From: a virus
Strand: one strand, 5' to 3'
DNA: 29,371 nt
IMG/VR virus record: IMGVR_UViG_3300042288_000232
Coordinates: 1 to 29,371 of that record
Shown here: positions 1 through 7,907 of the stretch, in pieces
Position numbering within the stretch: the stretch's first letter is position 1
Layout of the letters: the number at the start of each line of letters is the position of its first letter
Made by a program: the position numbers and the translations under genes
The notes under the pieces: model-generated
The model's database searches: none
What the model was told of the DNA's origin: nothing
Seen by the model: the letters and a program-made list of their open reading frames with translations, nothing else

Positions 1-252
1 CAGACATGGGTCATTGAACATGCAGCAGATAGACAACAGTTCATATGCCAGGGACAGTCTCTGAATCTATTCTTCCCTGCAGGTAGCCCCAAGTCTTATG
101 TTAATGCAGTACACTTACGAGCTTGGAAATCTAAACTCAAAGGCTTATACTATCTACGTACTAGCGCAGGTGTACAAGCTGATAAGATCGGTTTAAAGAT
201 CGAAAGGAATGCATTGCAAGATGCTGAAGAATGTCTTAGCTGTCATGGGTAA
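1..252 (+). CDS. nrdA: Ribonucleoside-diphosphate reductase large subunit, C-terminal 83 residues (5' end outside window)
   Basis: The frame is open from base 1 to a TAA at 250-252, so only the end of the gene is present. The visible part contains QFICQGQSLNLFF, then a YVNAVHLRAWKSKLKGLYYLRT stretch split by no gap, and ends in EECLSCHG. The first blocks are typical of the last part of the class I R1 barrel. The terminal CxxC is the mobile redox-cysteine pair that re-reduces the active site from thioredoxin or glutaredoxin. With the NrdB subunit downstream (1981-2967) it would form a class I reductase converting ribonucleotides to deoxyribonucleotides for phage replication. The stop overlaps the next gene by 8 nt. 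Family assignment is confident; the catalytic domain itself lies outside the window. Confidence 0.9.
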   Translation, partial: QTWVIEHAADRQQFICQGQSLNLFFPAGSPKSYVNAVHLRAWKSKLKGLYYLRTSAGVQADKIGLKIERNALQDAEECLSCHG

Positions 253-700
253 ATCTTCTGAAGGTGGTAGTAAACGAAAACGATTCAGTAAAAGTTTGCA
301 TAGTGAGAATGATACACCCGCAAGGGCTGCAGCTATGCGGTACTGGAAAGCTTTAGGTTACAATGTCTACGAGAACACTAACAATCATATACCTGATTTA
401 ACTATAGAGACAGAAAATGCAAGATTCTACAGTGAAGTTGAGGTTAAAAGGATATGGAAGGGAGAGGATTTTCAGTACGATACCCTACAAATACCTGAAA
501 GGAAGCGAAAGTATACAGGACTTGATCTTCCGTGTACTTTCATGGTATTTAACAACGAACAGACTCTCGTATTTCTCTGTGAGAGCAGCACACTTGTTAC
601 TTCCCCCATAGTAGAAGTGCCTAATAAGTTCGTACCTGAAGGGGAACTATTCTTTCAAGTCCCCATTAAACGTGTTAAATTAGCGAGGGTTCCAGTGTAA
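245..700 (+). CDS. PD-(D/E)XK nuclease-like protein
   Basis: A 151-residue protein if started at the ATG at 245, which overlaps the nrdA stop (ATGGGTAA arrangement) with a GAAG-type purine run upstream. In-frame ATGs at 221 and 209 also exist. A PD pair (IPDLTIE) followed about 14 residues later by SEVEVKR matches the PD...(D/E)xK layout of the restriction-endonuclease-like fold, in a short alpha/beta context (GYNVYENTNNHIPDL). The N-terminus is basic (KRKRFSKS). Phage proteins of this fold act in recombination, junction resolution, host DNA degradation or packaging, and nothing here chooses between these. The overlap with nrdA implies translational coupling in an early or middle nucleotide-metabolism operon. 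The fold is inferred from a motif only; specificity is unknown. Confidence 0.5.
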   Translation: MGKSSEGGSKRKRFSKSLHSENDTPARAAAMRYWKALGYNVYENTNNHIPDLTIETENARFYSEVEVKRIWKGEDFQYDTLQIPERKRKYTGLDLPCTFMVFNNEQTLVFLCESSTLVTSPIVEVPNKFVPEGELFFQVPIKRVKLARVPV

Positions 701-1083
701 TGAATAAAGATGCTATCATTAACCAGCTTGAAAGGATCTATGCTAACCTAGTGGCACTAGGAACTTATTATTTCCATGAGCATTGTGAATACAATAGTAA
801 CTATGCAGCTACTGGAGATATTGATACTGTAGAATTTGGATTGTGGGATGCAGAATTACGGATTAAAGAAGTTATTCAATTGTTAGAAGAGTCATATGGA
901 GCAAGCAATGGATTCAGAGATGCCAGAGATTTTAATGACACGGAATCTTGGGAAACATCCAAGTGGACTTACGATGCAGGAATGGCTATGGCCTTTCAAG
1001 ACTGCGGAACAGAGAAAGCTAGTAGCAAAGTATCACAAGAAGATTCAGAAGCAGCAGCGCAAGAAGCAATTAGACGATATTGA
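700..1083 (+). CDS. Hypothetical protein, 127 aa
   Basis: The start ATG overlaps the preceding stop in a TAATG junction, indicating translational coupling. The N-terminal half is helical and aromatic-rich (NQLERIYANLVALGTYYFHE, then a DAELRIKEVIQLLEES helix). The second half is acidic and polar and ends in an Ala/Glu/Gln-rich stretch. No catalytic motif or membrane segment is visible and I do not recognise the family. A second open frame overlaps its 3' half (896-1099). Third codon positions in the last 80 bases are mostly A/T in this frame and mostly G in the other, which favours this frame as the coding one. The gene ends 33 nt before the next gene's start. Confidence 0.7.
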   Translation: MNKDAIINQLERIYANLVALGTYYFHEHCEYNSNYAATGDIDTVEFGLWDAELRIKEVIQLLEESYGASNGFRDARDFNDTESWETSKWTYDAGMAMAFQDCGTEKASSKVSQEDSEAAAQEAIRRY

Positions 1084-1116
1084 ACTTGCACCCTTTTAAC
1101 TTAATAGGAGAAAACT

Positions 1117-1428
1117 ATGACTTACATTAAAGTAGACGATGAGATGGCAGATAAAATCTTACGTGATGGATTAGTTGAAAGCTACTTCACAACGGAAGAT
1201 ATGATTGAAGCTGCCGAAACAAAGGAAGAAGCAGGTGAAAAACTTAAACCCTATCAGCAAGAAGACCTTGAGTACAATAGAAAATACCTTAAAGCACTCA
1301 AAAGAGTTATCGAACACTTTAGCGTCGGAGGAAACTTTAATGTCGAGGCTGAAAGACTTGACTACTATGAAAGAAGTTATGACTCACCAGCCTACGTGCA
1401 TGTCAAAGAAGACGAAGATGAAAACTAA
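1117..1428 (+). CDS. Hypothetical acidic protein, 103 aa
   Basis: The start is well defined: AGGAG at 1106-1110 lies 6 nt before the ATG. The product is strongly acidic and mostly helical, with a DDEMADKILRDGLVESY N-terminus, a run of YxxxYLKAL-type helix near residues 50-65, and an acidic KEDEDEN tail. The first segment looks like small phage proteins found near replication and nucleotide-metabolism genes, but I cannot name the family. Its last codons overlap the start of the next gene by 11 nt, so the two are probably translated together. No enzymatic motif is seen. Confidence 0.75.
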   Translation: MTYIKVDDEMADKILRDGLVESYFTTEDMIEAAETKEEAGEKLKPYQQEDLEYNRKYLKALKRVIEHFSVGGNFNVEAERLDYYERSYDSPAYVHVKEDEDEN

Positions 1429-1891
1429 TACATTGGAAAGTCCAGATAGGTTTGACTTAGAGCAATCTATCATGGCTGTGTGGGGCTTAGAGGACGATTT
1501 AGATGCTCTCTTTTGTTATCTTTATGATACAGCGGCAGATCCAGACACTGTAGCTAACGCTTTGCTTGGGGCAAAGGTACTACACACAGCCCGATGCACT
1601 AAGCTGTGGGACATCTTTACTAAGCTTAATCAAACTAAGCAGTTTGCCAATGTATCTTCAGATACGGTAGATGAACGTGTCTCTGATTTAAAGGCACACA
1701 TTGAAGAGTTAAGGCAAGACAATGCTAACTTGCTAGCTGCCTTACATGAAAGCTACGAGAATTGTGAAAGCATTGTGAAGTATGAGGGTCTAGGGCCAGG
1801 ACAATCACAGCAAGGTATGAGTCTTCGTGATCAACTTGCAAATGCTATTAGACTAAAGGCTAAGGAAGTAAGTGAGGAGTATCTTAAGTAA
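1418..1891 (+). CDS. Hypothetical protein with C-terminal coiled coil, 157 aa
   Basis: The chosen ATG at 1418 is preceded by the purine run AAAGAAGACGAAG and overlaps the upstream stop by 11 nt. An open frame extends further upstream to 1205, but there it runs antiphase under the preceding gene and has low-quality composition, so the short form is preferred. The first half (residues about 10-70) is a compact helical region with WGLEDDLDALFCYLYD and ANALLGAKVLHTARCTKLWDIF. The second half (about 80-115) is a likely coiled coil, DERVSDLKAHIEELRQDNANL. The composition suggests a small oligomeric soluble protein. Function is not recognised. It is the last gene before the nrdB promoter/hairpin. 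Confidence 0.75.
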   Translation: MKTNTLESPDRFDLEQSIMAVWGLEDDLDALFCYLYDTAADPDTVANALLGAKVLHTARCTKLWDIFTKLNQTKQFANVSSDTVDERVSDLKAHIEELRQDNANLLAALHESYENCESIVKYEGLGPGQSQQGMSLRDQLANAIRLKAKEVSEEYLK

Positions 1892-1919
1892 TTGACATAG
1901 ACAAATAGCTACATATAAC
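1892..1919 (+). promoter_or_regulatory. Sigma70-type promoter before nrdB
   Basis: TTGACA at 1892-1897 and TATAAC at 1914-1919 are separated by 16 bp, close to the bacterial sigma70 consensus. The site begins right after the stop codon of the preceding gene and points at nrdB. The expected transcription start is near 1926. It would let host RNA polymerase transcribe nrdB and the two small genes after it independently of nrdA. Confidence 0.65.
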
Positions 1920-1931
1920 TTTACTTCCCCT

Positions 1932-1956
1932 GGGCACTTTCATAGTGCCCTTTATT
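1932..1956 (+). terminator. Rho-independent terminator-like hairpin / 5' leader hairpin of nrdB
   Basis: A perfect 7-bp GC-rich stem, GGGCACT (1932-1938) with AGTGCCC (1944-1950), closes a 5-nt loop and is followed by TTTATTTT. For transcripts from upstream genes this is a classic terminator. For transcripts from the promoter at 1892-1919 it would begin only about 7 nt from the 5' end, too close to terminate, and would act as a protective 5' hairpin. The element therefore appears to separate two transcription units. Confidence 0.65.
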
Positions 1957-1980
1957 TTCCCCTTTAACTTTGGAGTATCC

Positions 1981-2967
1981 ATGTCTGTAACAGCACCAAA
2001 TACAACGTACAAACCCTTCACTTACCCATGGGCTATGGAGTATGCAGTTGAATCTGAAAAAGCTCACTGGGGGGAATGGGAAGCTAAGTTACAAGATGAT
2101 GTAGCACAGTGGCAGAATGGCAAGTTGTCTGCCCAAGAAAAAAATCACATCACTCAAATCCTACGATTGTTTACGCAGAGTGATGTAGCTGTAGGTACAA
2201 ATTACTTAGAGCACTATGTACACAAATTTAAGAACAATGAAATCAGAGCTATGCTTACTAGCTTTGCTAATAGGGAGTTTGTTCATCAGCGTAGCTATGC
2301 CCTATTAAACGACACACTTGGATTACCAGAGGAAGAGTACTCAGCCTTCCTAGCATACAAGCAAATGCGTGATAAGATCGATTTCATGACACGAATAGAT
2401 ACCCATAGCCATGAAGGATTAGCGAAGGCTGTAGCTCGTTCTGTGATGAATGAGGGCATGTCTTTGTTTAGTGCCTTTGCCATGCTCTTAAATTATCAGA
2501 GATACGGTAAGATGAAGGGTATGTGTGAGATTGTTGAGTGGTCTATCCGTGATGAATCCATGCACTGTGAAGGTATGGTTAAACTGTTCAGGGAATTCTG
2601 TAAAGAGCATCCTCGTATTGTCACAGATGAATTTAAGAAAGATATCTATCAAATGTTCAGAGATGGTGTAGCACTTGAGGATGCAGTCATTGATGGTGCA
2701 TTTGAAATGGGTGGCATACAGGGCTTGACAGCAGATGATGTAAAAGGGTATATTCGCTACATAGCAGATAGACGTTTAATTCAGCTAGGACTTAAGGGTA
2801 ACTGGGGAGTTAAAACTAATCCGCTAGAGTGGCTTGATTGGATTGTTTCGGGTGACACACTGAAGAACTTCTTTGAGGGTGTAGTAACCGATTACAATGC
2901 AGCTGGTATGGTAGGTGATTGGGGATGGAAACACAATGAACCAGAGAAACACAAACTTGCAGCGTAA
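1981..2967 (+). CDS. nrdB: Ribonucleoside-diphosphate reductase small subunit (R2, class I)
   Basis: A 328-residue ferritin-like subunit that stores the tyrosyl radical needed by NrdA. The ATG at 1981 has GGAG at 1972-1975; an in-frame upstream ATG at 1945 lies over the hairpin and lacks a site. The metal and radical residues align with E. coli R2: D68 (QSDVAVG), E99 and H102 plus radical tyrosine Y106 in the REFVHQRSY block, E158 (MNEGMS), and E192 and H195 in RDESMHCEG. All six ligands and the tyrosine are present, so this looks like an active class Ia-type subunit rather than a tyrosine-less class Ic form. Length is slightly short of the bacterial norm, as is usual for phage. It is separated from nrdA by four small genes and has its own promoter. 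Confidence 0.95.
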   Translation: MSVTAPNTTYKPFTYPWAMEYAVESEKAHWGEWEAKLQDDVAQWQNGKLSAQEKNHITQILRLFTQSDVAVGTNYLEHYVHKFKNNEIRAMLTSFANREFVHQRSYALLNDTLGLPEEEYSAFLAYKQMRDKIDFMTRIDTHSHEGLAKAVARSVMNEGMSLFSAFAMLLNYQRYGKMKGMCEIVEWSIRDESMHCEGMVKLFREFCKEHPRIVTDEFKKDIYQMFRDGVALEDAVIDGAFEMGGIQGLTADDVKGYIRYIADRRLIQLGLKGNWGVKTNPLEWLDWIVSGDTLKNFFEGVVTDYNAAGMVGDWGWKHNEPEKHKLAA

Positions 2968-3190
2968 TGATACACATTACAAGAAGGATCGTGTACCGCC
3001 TTTATCCATTCAATATGATAAAGGTAGGTATGCCTTCACTAGAGGGTGGATTGCTAACCCATACAGTGAAGATGATCCAGGGAAAGAATGGCAACGTAAA
3101 GAGTGGCAGCGAGGATTTGATGCTGCCTATTTTGATAACCTCAGTAAATTAAAGGATAAGCATGGAACAGCAACAAACATTCACAATTAA
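2936..3190 (+). CDS. Small RMF-like protein, 84 aa
   Basis: Begins inside the end of nrdB. The ATG at 2936 follows a GGGATGGA purine run and overlaps nrdB by 32 nt; a GTG at 2915 in the same frame is an alternative. The core reads YAFTRGWIANPYSEDD, then W, then WQRGFDAAYFDNL. This resembles the A..xG...NPY......W..GF..A pattern of the ribosome modulation factor/CrpP-like families, whose E. coli member dimerises ribosomes in stationary phase. The similarity is a motif impression only; the protein is longer than RMF and could have a different role. The competing frame starting at 2967 has a much less protein-like composition. The gene overlaps the next one by 29 nt. Confidence 0.65.
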   Translation: MNQRNTNLQRNDTHYKKDRVPPLSIQYDKGRYAFTRGWIANPYSEDDPGKEWQRKEWQRGFDAAYFDNLSKLKDKHGTATNIHN

Positions 3191-3347
3191 TTTTACACCT
3201 GCAGGATTACAGGCAGTAGTCGATGTACTACGTAAGTTGCCTAATGAGTCTAATCTCTACCCATTGCTCAAGGACATTGAGCAACAGGCAGTAAATCAAA
3301 TGAAGAAAGAAGAAACTAAAGAGACTATCGAAGAGCCTCAAGCCTAG
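3162..3347 (+). CDS. Hypothetical protein, 61 aa
   Basis: The ATG at 3162 is preceded by AAAGGATAAGC and overlaps the RMF-like gene by 29 nt in another frame. The product has a beta start (QQTFTINFTPAGLQAVVDVL) followed by a helical region with paired leucines and a charged KKEETKETIEEP tail. It resembles small phage proteins that bind their own kind or a partner through a LxxLLxxIxxQ helix, but the family is not recognised. It is the last gene on the plus strand. Its final 23 bases overlap the 3' end of the opposite-strand late operon. Confidence 0.7.
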   Translation: MEQQQTFTINFTPAGLQAVVDVLRKLPNESNLYPLLKDIEQQAVNQMKKEETKETIEEPQA

Positions 3348-6300
3348 GGGCATATCGATACACAGCTTTGTAATCTTTAGTATCCTCAATAGTCTTGCCA
3401 TCATTGTCACGTTTATACATTTCATTGATGGCTAGACGCTTCTCTTGTGACAGGGCATTGTAGGCCATCTTGTCTACACGTTCCCTGTCTTCCTTAAGCA
3501 TCTTACCTTGAACCTTAGCACGTGCAGGTGACATAGCATCTTGCATTGTATTTGCTAGGGCTACTTTCTTCTCACGTTCAGTGGCACTATTGTATCTGTC
3601 ACTGTTTATAAGTTTAGTTATTCTAGGTTCTACAAACTGTCTAGAAGCTTCAATGACTGCACGATCATACACTTTATCCCCAGTAGATACAAAGAATCTG
3701 TATGGATCTACATTGAGTTTAGTGAACTCTTTCTCTATCTCATTGACACGTGGTACGACACGGAAGCCAGACAGTATGTTGAAGAATTCACCTGCCCGTA
3801 CAGGCTCCTCCTCACGTAAGTAACGCATAGCTACAGGTAGCTCTTCTTTCAATCCTGGTAGTTTAGATTTAATGCGATTCATAGCTGTCTCAGACACAAT
3901 GTCTTCGCCAGTGATTACATTAGGATCTCTAGCTAATTGTGATTCACGGTCCATTAAATCAAAGTAAGCAAAGAAAGGTTGTCCTGGCTGAATGAATCGA
4001 CCTGCAAAGTCACCTAAGATCTGACCCATTGCTTTCTTAAACTTGTCAGCTTCTTTACCTTCACCTGCCATAAGTTCAGGCAGGCTATCAAGAATAGTTT
4101 TCTGTGTACCTGCAGGCATCTTCATACCTGCTATAGCTTCCATAGCCTCTGATACTTTAGCATCTTCAAACTTGCCTAGCTTCATCTTAGCTGCAAGATC
4201 ACCTACAGCTAGCCATGGACCTGCGGGGAAGATAGCACGTACATCAACGGTACTGCCGTCCTCACCTTGTACGTTGTACCACTCCGTATCTTGATTCTCC
4301 ATACGATATTTATAGGCTGCATACAAAGCTGCAGTGCCTACTGTACCTCTAGAGAACTTCTCTAATCCATCACGATATAAACGATTAGCACCTTCTTGAT
4401 CAGTGAGAGCACGTTTACCTGCAGCTAAGATATCGGACATGCCAGATGCAGCACCGAAGGGACTATACTTGTACTGGAATGCCATAGCATTAGTCATGAA
4501 TCGTGGGAAGGTTACAAGTAAACTACCCCCAGGAAGATTCTCAAAGAAGCTTACAAACTTACTAGCTACCCCCTCAGCCTGTGCTTCCATAGTAACCTGC
4601 CCCTTACGCTGGGGCTTTGGCATATACGAGAAGGTAGCCTTAAGTGCTTCATCCCCTGCATTCTTTAGAACATCAGGAGGTATAGTCTTATCATTGGCAA
4701 TAAGATCGTACATATCAATGCCTACACGCCTAAGCTGTCTTTCTACACTAGAAGTAAATACAGCCTTACGAAATAGTGCATCTTGTGCTACGTTCAATGT
4801 ATTAGCCACACGTGCAGCTTTACTTAAATTCTCATTGCCTGTTTCTTGTAAAGCACTAAATATCTGTTTCTGTATAGCAGGGTTATCCGCTAGTAATTTA
4901 TCTACAACTTCAGAAGTAAATCCAGTGTTTGTTAAATAGGCAGCAGTACCAAAGGCATCCTGTATAATACCTCTCATACCCTTAGTTAGATCACCTCGTT
5001 GGTATGTACCATCGGCAGCAGTCTTAAGTACTTTACCTGTCTCGTAGATAGTGCCCTCCAAGAGTCTGGATGCAGCATCTAAAGTAAGAGCACCCGTAGA
5101 GCCATAGATGTTCCTGACCGTAGTACCAATACTTGATACTACAAGTGCTTTAGATTCTTTCTCCAGACGTTTAATGGCATTACCAAACATGCCCATAGCG
5201 GATGTCATGTCTTCACTACGACCATACATCTGCTTTATTAATGCATCTGTCTCTGGATCTAAGTCACTTAATCTACCTAGTACACGAGCAAGTGAGCTGT
5301 ATCCCTGCATCACATTGGCTGCATCACCTACAGTAGCCAAGGAAGCCTGGGCAAATTCAGCAGGGGTTACATTAGCTCTCTTCAGTGCAGCTTCTAATGT
5401 AATGTCATCAATCTTATCGGTAGCCATAAACAAATCACGTACTGCTTCACTGACTAGCTGCCCCTTCTTAGGACGGAAAGTAGGATCGGCAATCATGACG
5501 TACTTAGCTACATCAATAGCCCTACGATTAATGTCTGTACGTATCTGTGCTTGTGTTAGTTCTGTCTGGGGAGATAGCTCATCAAGTGTCTTATTGCCTT
5601 CAAAGATATCAAACTGCTTTAAGATATCTTCCATCTCACGATCAAAAGCTTGTGTCACTTGCTGTGCAGCTTGGTTACCTGCAGGTGTACGCTTAGCTGC
5701 AAGTCTATCTTCTAGATCTTTCTTATATGTAGCAGGCTTACGTGCTACACCAGCAGCTTCAAAGCCACTGAATACTGAGCCTAATACACCTGCAAAGGCA
5801 GCTTCAGTGACATCTACAGGACCTTCCTTAGCCCCACTCTCAATCCTAATACGTTGCTGTACAACATTAGACCCAGCAGATATAGGGGCTTCTACAGCAG
5901 CGGCAGTCATACCTGTACGCAGAGGAGTACCGAATACTTTCTTTAAGAATTGTCTAGCGGCTGCATACTTACCGAATGATCCAATGCCAAAGCCCGTATA
6001 GGTAAGAGGATCACTGGCAATGGACATGGCAGTTTCAGCATAAGGTCTTATACCTTCTTGTCCACCTTTACTTATAGCAAACGGTACACGATCCCACAAA
6101 TCAATAGCTTTACCTGCCTTCTCTGCATCTGCAGGTTTAGCATTAGCAATCCAGTTTAGTTCAGGTACTGCATTGAGTGTTGTGTTATATTCAATCTTAC
6201 GCATCTCAGTAGCAAACCGTTTAGCGTAATCTTCATTGGATTCATCTTTCTTCTGCTCACCTGCCTTGCCAAATCTAGCTGTCATATAATCTTTAATGAC

Positions 6301-6594
6301 AGCAAAGTTCTCCGGCTTCTGGTACAAGTCAACAAAGTCTACTTTATTCTCACGTTCGTATCGTTCTATATCAGCACGATCTTCCCGCTGCTTAGCCATA
6401 ATACCCTTTGTCATCTGTACAATTTTAGGTGCAGGTTTACCATACTCCTTAAATACAGACGAGGGCTTATAGTTAGCTAAGTCATTAGCAGTACCACTAA
6501 CTTCTATCTTCGGTGTGCTATCCCATTTAATACCTTCATCTTTCTGGGGTACTACAGAAGGTATAGGGTCCCACTTAATGTTTTCATCTGCCAT
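3325..6594 (-). CDS. Large internal virion (ejection) protein, 1089 aa
   Basis: The last gene of the late operon. The start ATG at 6594 touches the stop of the upstream gene. The protein is long, mostly alpha-helical and charged, with an N-terminal pair of IKWDxxP repeats (residues about 5-28). A Gly/Ala-rich segment follows near residues 200-290 (SFGKYAAARQ, AAVEAPISAGSNV) and could be membrane-interacting. The long helical C-terminus ends KAVYRYAPRLEALR. No enzymatic motif is visible. Size, position at the distal end of a podovirus structural operon, and the companion 437- and 1103-residue proteins suggest a T7 gp16-like role: packed in the capsid and ejected to build a DNA channel across the envelope. 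The role is inferred from context, not from sequence similarity I can verify. Confidence 0.75.
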   Translation of the reverse strand: MADENIKWDPIPSVVPQKDEGIKWDSTPKIEVSGTANDLANYKPSSVFKEYGKPAPKIVQMTKGIMAKQREDRADIERYERENKVDFVDLYQKPENFAVIKDYMTARFGKAGEQKKDESNEDYAKRFATEMRKIEYNTTLNAVPELNWIANAKPADAEKAGKAIDLWDRVPFAISKGGQEGIRPYAETAMSIASDPLTYTGFGIGSFGKYAAARQFLKKVFGTPLRTGMTAAAVEAPISAGSNVVQQRIRIESGAKEGPVDVTEAAFAGVLGSVFSGFEAAGVARKPATYKKDLEDRLAAKRTPAGNQAAQQVTQAFDREMEDILKQFDIFEGNKTLDELSPQTELTQAQIRTDINRRAIDVAKYVMIADPTFRPKKGQLVSEAVRDLFMATDKIDDITLEAALKRANVTPAEFAQASLATVGDAANVMQGYSSLARVLGRLSDLDPETDALIKQMYGRSEDMTSAMGMFGNAIKRLEKESKALVVSSIGTTVRNIYGSTGALTLDAASRLLEGTIYETGKVLKTAADGTYQRGDLTKGMRGIIQDAFGTAAYLTNTGFTSEVVDKLLADNPAIQKQIFSALQETGNENLSKAARVANTLNVAQDALFRKAVFTSSVERQLRRVGIDMYDLIANDKTIPPDVLKNAGDEALKATFSYMPKPQRKGQVTMEAQAEGVASKFVSFFENLPGGSLLVTFPRFMTNAMAFQYKYSPFGAASGMSDILAAGKRALTDQEGANRLYRDGLEKFSRGTVGTAALYAAYKYRMENQDTEWYNVQGEDGSTVDVRAIFPAGPWLAVGDLAAKMKLGKFEDAKVSEAMEAIAGMKMPAGTQKTILDSLPELMAGEGKEADKFKKAMGQILGDFAGRFIQPGQPFFAYFDLMDRESQLARDPNVITGEDIVSETAMNRIKSKLPGLKEELPVAMRYLREEEPVRAGEFFNILSGFRVVPRVNEIEKEFTKLNVDPYRFFVSTGDKVYDRAVIEASRQFVEPRITKLINSDRYNSATEREKKVALANTMQDAMSPARAKVQGKMLKEDRERVDKMAYNALSQEKRLAINEMYKRDNDGKTIEDTKDYKAVYRYAPRLEALR

Positions 6595-7907
6595 TACTGG
6601 ATCTCACGAGTACCATCAGAGTATTCAATGACTTTCTTACCTTTATCTGGACCGGACTGTACCGTACCTGTACGCACAACTGTCTTAGTCTTAGCACGTG
6701 CAGCAGATACACTAGAAGCAGCGGTAGGTGCAGGAGATGGAGGTGCTGATGATGGTGCTGCTTCACCTAATATGGGAACACCATTCTTGTCTGTCTTGAT
6801 ACCGAAAGAAGCTAGTGCCTCTCGCATACCTTGGGGAACACGACCCTGTGTATCGGATACAGTATCAAGTACCGATTTAATCTGTGTATTGACAGCCCCA
6901 TTGAGGATACCACGAGCTTCAGGATCAATGCCCTTAACCAGCATACGACCATCTGCTGAATCCACAAACGTAGCTCCACCAAGTCTGTTCTCCACATTTG
7001 CAATAGCTGTACGTTCTGCATTCTTAAGAAGCCTAAAGAAGTCAGTACGAGTGGGTGCTTTATCTTCACCTTTCTCTGGAGCTTTACCTAGGCTGGACAA
7101 TTCAAGAATACGAGCATTAAGTTGTTTTTTCTTTGTTGGATCATCTGTATTAGCATATTCAATTTTTAAATTATCGACAATGGCAGCAAATCTATCTGGC
7201 TTGTCTACCTTACCCAAATTCATATACGAGGATATCTCAGTAGCAAGTGCCTCTTTTGTCACTGGATCTGTAGACATAGACCATGCATCTTTGAGTGCAC
7301 GTAAATCCCTTTCAAATGTAGTGAGCTTTTCTTTCTCTGGTTTAGCTAGTGTCTCAAATTTAATACGCCCACCTTCAGCAGGAGCCATTAAACCTTTAGG
7401 CTTAGTTGCCTCTTCTTCAGTAACACCTGCAGCTTTAAGGTATTTACTACGAACCTCTTCACCTGCAGTTGAACGTAAACCAAATGCGGTACGATCTTGC
7501 ATGGCAGGTAAATCAAGTCTGGGTATCCTACGGTCTGTCTCACCTGCAATGTACTCACTAGGACTCATTACAGGGCCTGTAGCCTCTTGAATAAGCTCAG
7601 ATGGCTTGTAGGTCTTACCTTGTTCTGTTTGTGCCTCTATGACCCCTTTAATGAGTGTATCAGCCTGTCCACTCTGCAACACAGTAGTGATTTGTGTATC
7701 TGTAATATCAGGCAATAAAGATTTTAATTGTTTAGCCTGGGTAGTAAGTTCTTCCTTACGTTTCTCAGCAATAGCTTCTGCACGTTTACGGGATTCGTAC
7801 CAAGACTCCATAAGGATCTTATTATCCTCACGGATCTCTTTATCACGTTTATTGATTTCTTCTACAGCCTGAGTAGCAAACCCAGTAAAGAAAGATGCAA
7901 AGCTCAT
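6594..7907 (-). CDS. Internal virion protein, coiled-coil, 437 aa
   Basis: The start MSFASFFTGFATQAVEE combines a short hydrophobic/aromatic N-terminus with an amphipathic helix. A long charged coiled coil follows (residues about 15-65, rich in K/E/R). The middle is helical. A Pro/Ala/Ser linker (SSAPPSPAPTAASS, around residue 385) leads to a small beta tail, TGTVQSGPDKGKKVIEYSDG, that looks like a compact docking domain. The ATG overlaps the stop of the preceding gene (TAATG), and its own stop adjoins the 1089-residue gene. It probably forms part of the internal core/ejection apparatus with its neighbours. No catalytic motif is visible; the role is inferred from position and architecture. 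Confidence 0.7.
   Translation of the reverse strand: MSFASFFTGFATQAVEEINKRDKEIREDNKILMESWYESRKRAEAIAEKRKEELTTQAKQLKSLLPDITDTQITTVLQSGQADTLIKGVIEAQTEQGKTYKPSELIQEATGPVMSPSEYIAGETDRRIPRLDLPAMQDRTAFGLRSTAGEEVRSKYLKAAGVTEEEATKPKGLMAPAEGGRIKFETLAKPEKEKLTTFERDLRALKDAWSMSTDPVTKEALATEISSYMNLGKVDKPDRFAAIVDNLKIEYANTDDPTKKKQLNARILELSSLGKAPEKGEDKAPTRTDFFRLLKNAERTAIANVENRLGGATFVDSADGRMLVKGIDPEARGILNGAVNTQIKSVLDTVSDTQGRVPQGMREALASFGIKTDKNGVPILGEAAPSSAPPSPAPTAASSVSAARAKTKTVVRTGTVQSGPDKGKKVIEYSDGTREIQ

Noticed and set aside
896-1099. A 67-residue open frame overlapping the 127-residue gene, with a plausible GAAGAG site and a basic C-terminal half that looks protein-like
   Set aside because: Third codon positions are G-rich in this frame and A/T-rich in the other, matching the rest of the phage; a frameshifted join of the two frames was considered but needs an indel or slippage site that is not visible.
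1205-1417. N-terminal extension of the 157-residue gene
   Set aside because: It lies antiphase under the upstream gene with biased, low-quality composition; the ATG at 1418 has a good purine-rich site.
2967-3152. Open frame starting in a TAATG overlap with the nrdB stop
   Set aside because: The product has poor composition, while the frame of the 84-residue protein shows clear motifs over the same bases.
5108-7590. Long plus-strand open frames opposite the internal virion genes (also around 10500-11411 and 15261-16175)
   Set aside because: They mirror well-supported minus-strand genes, have low-complexity Ser/Ala/Val products and no ribosome sites; they arise from codon bias.
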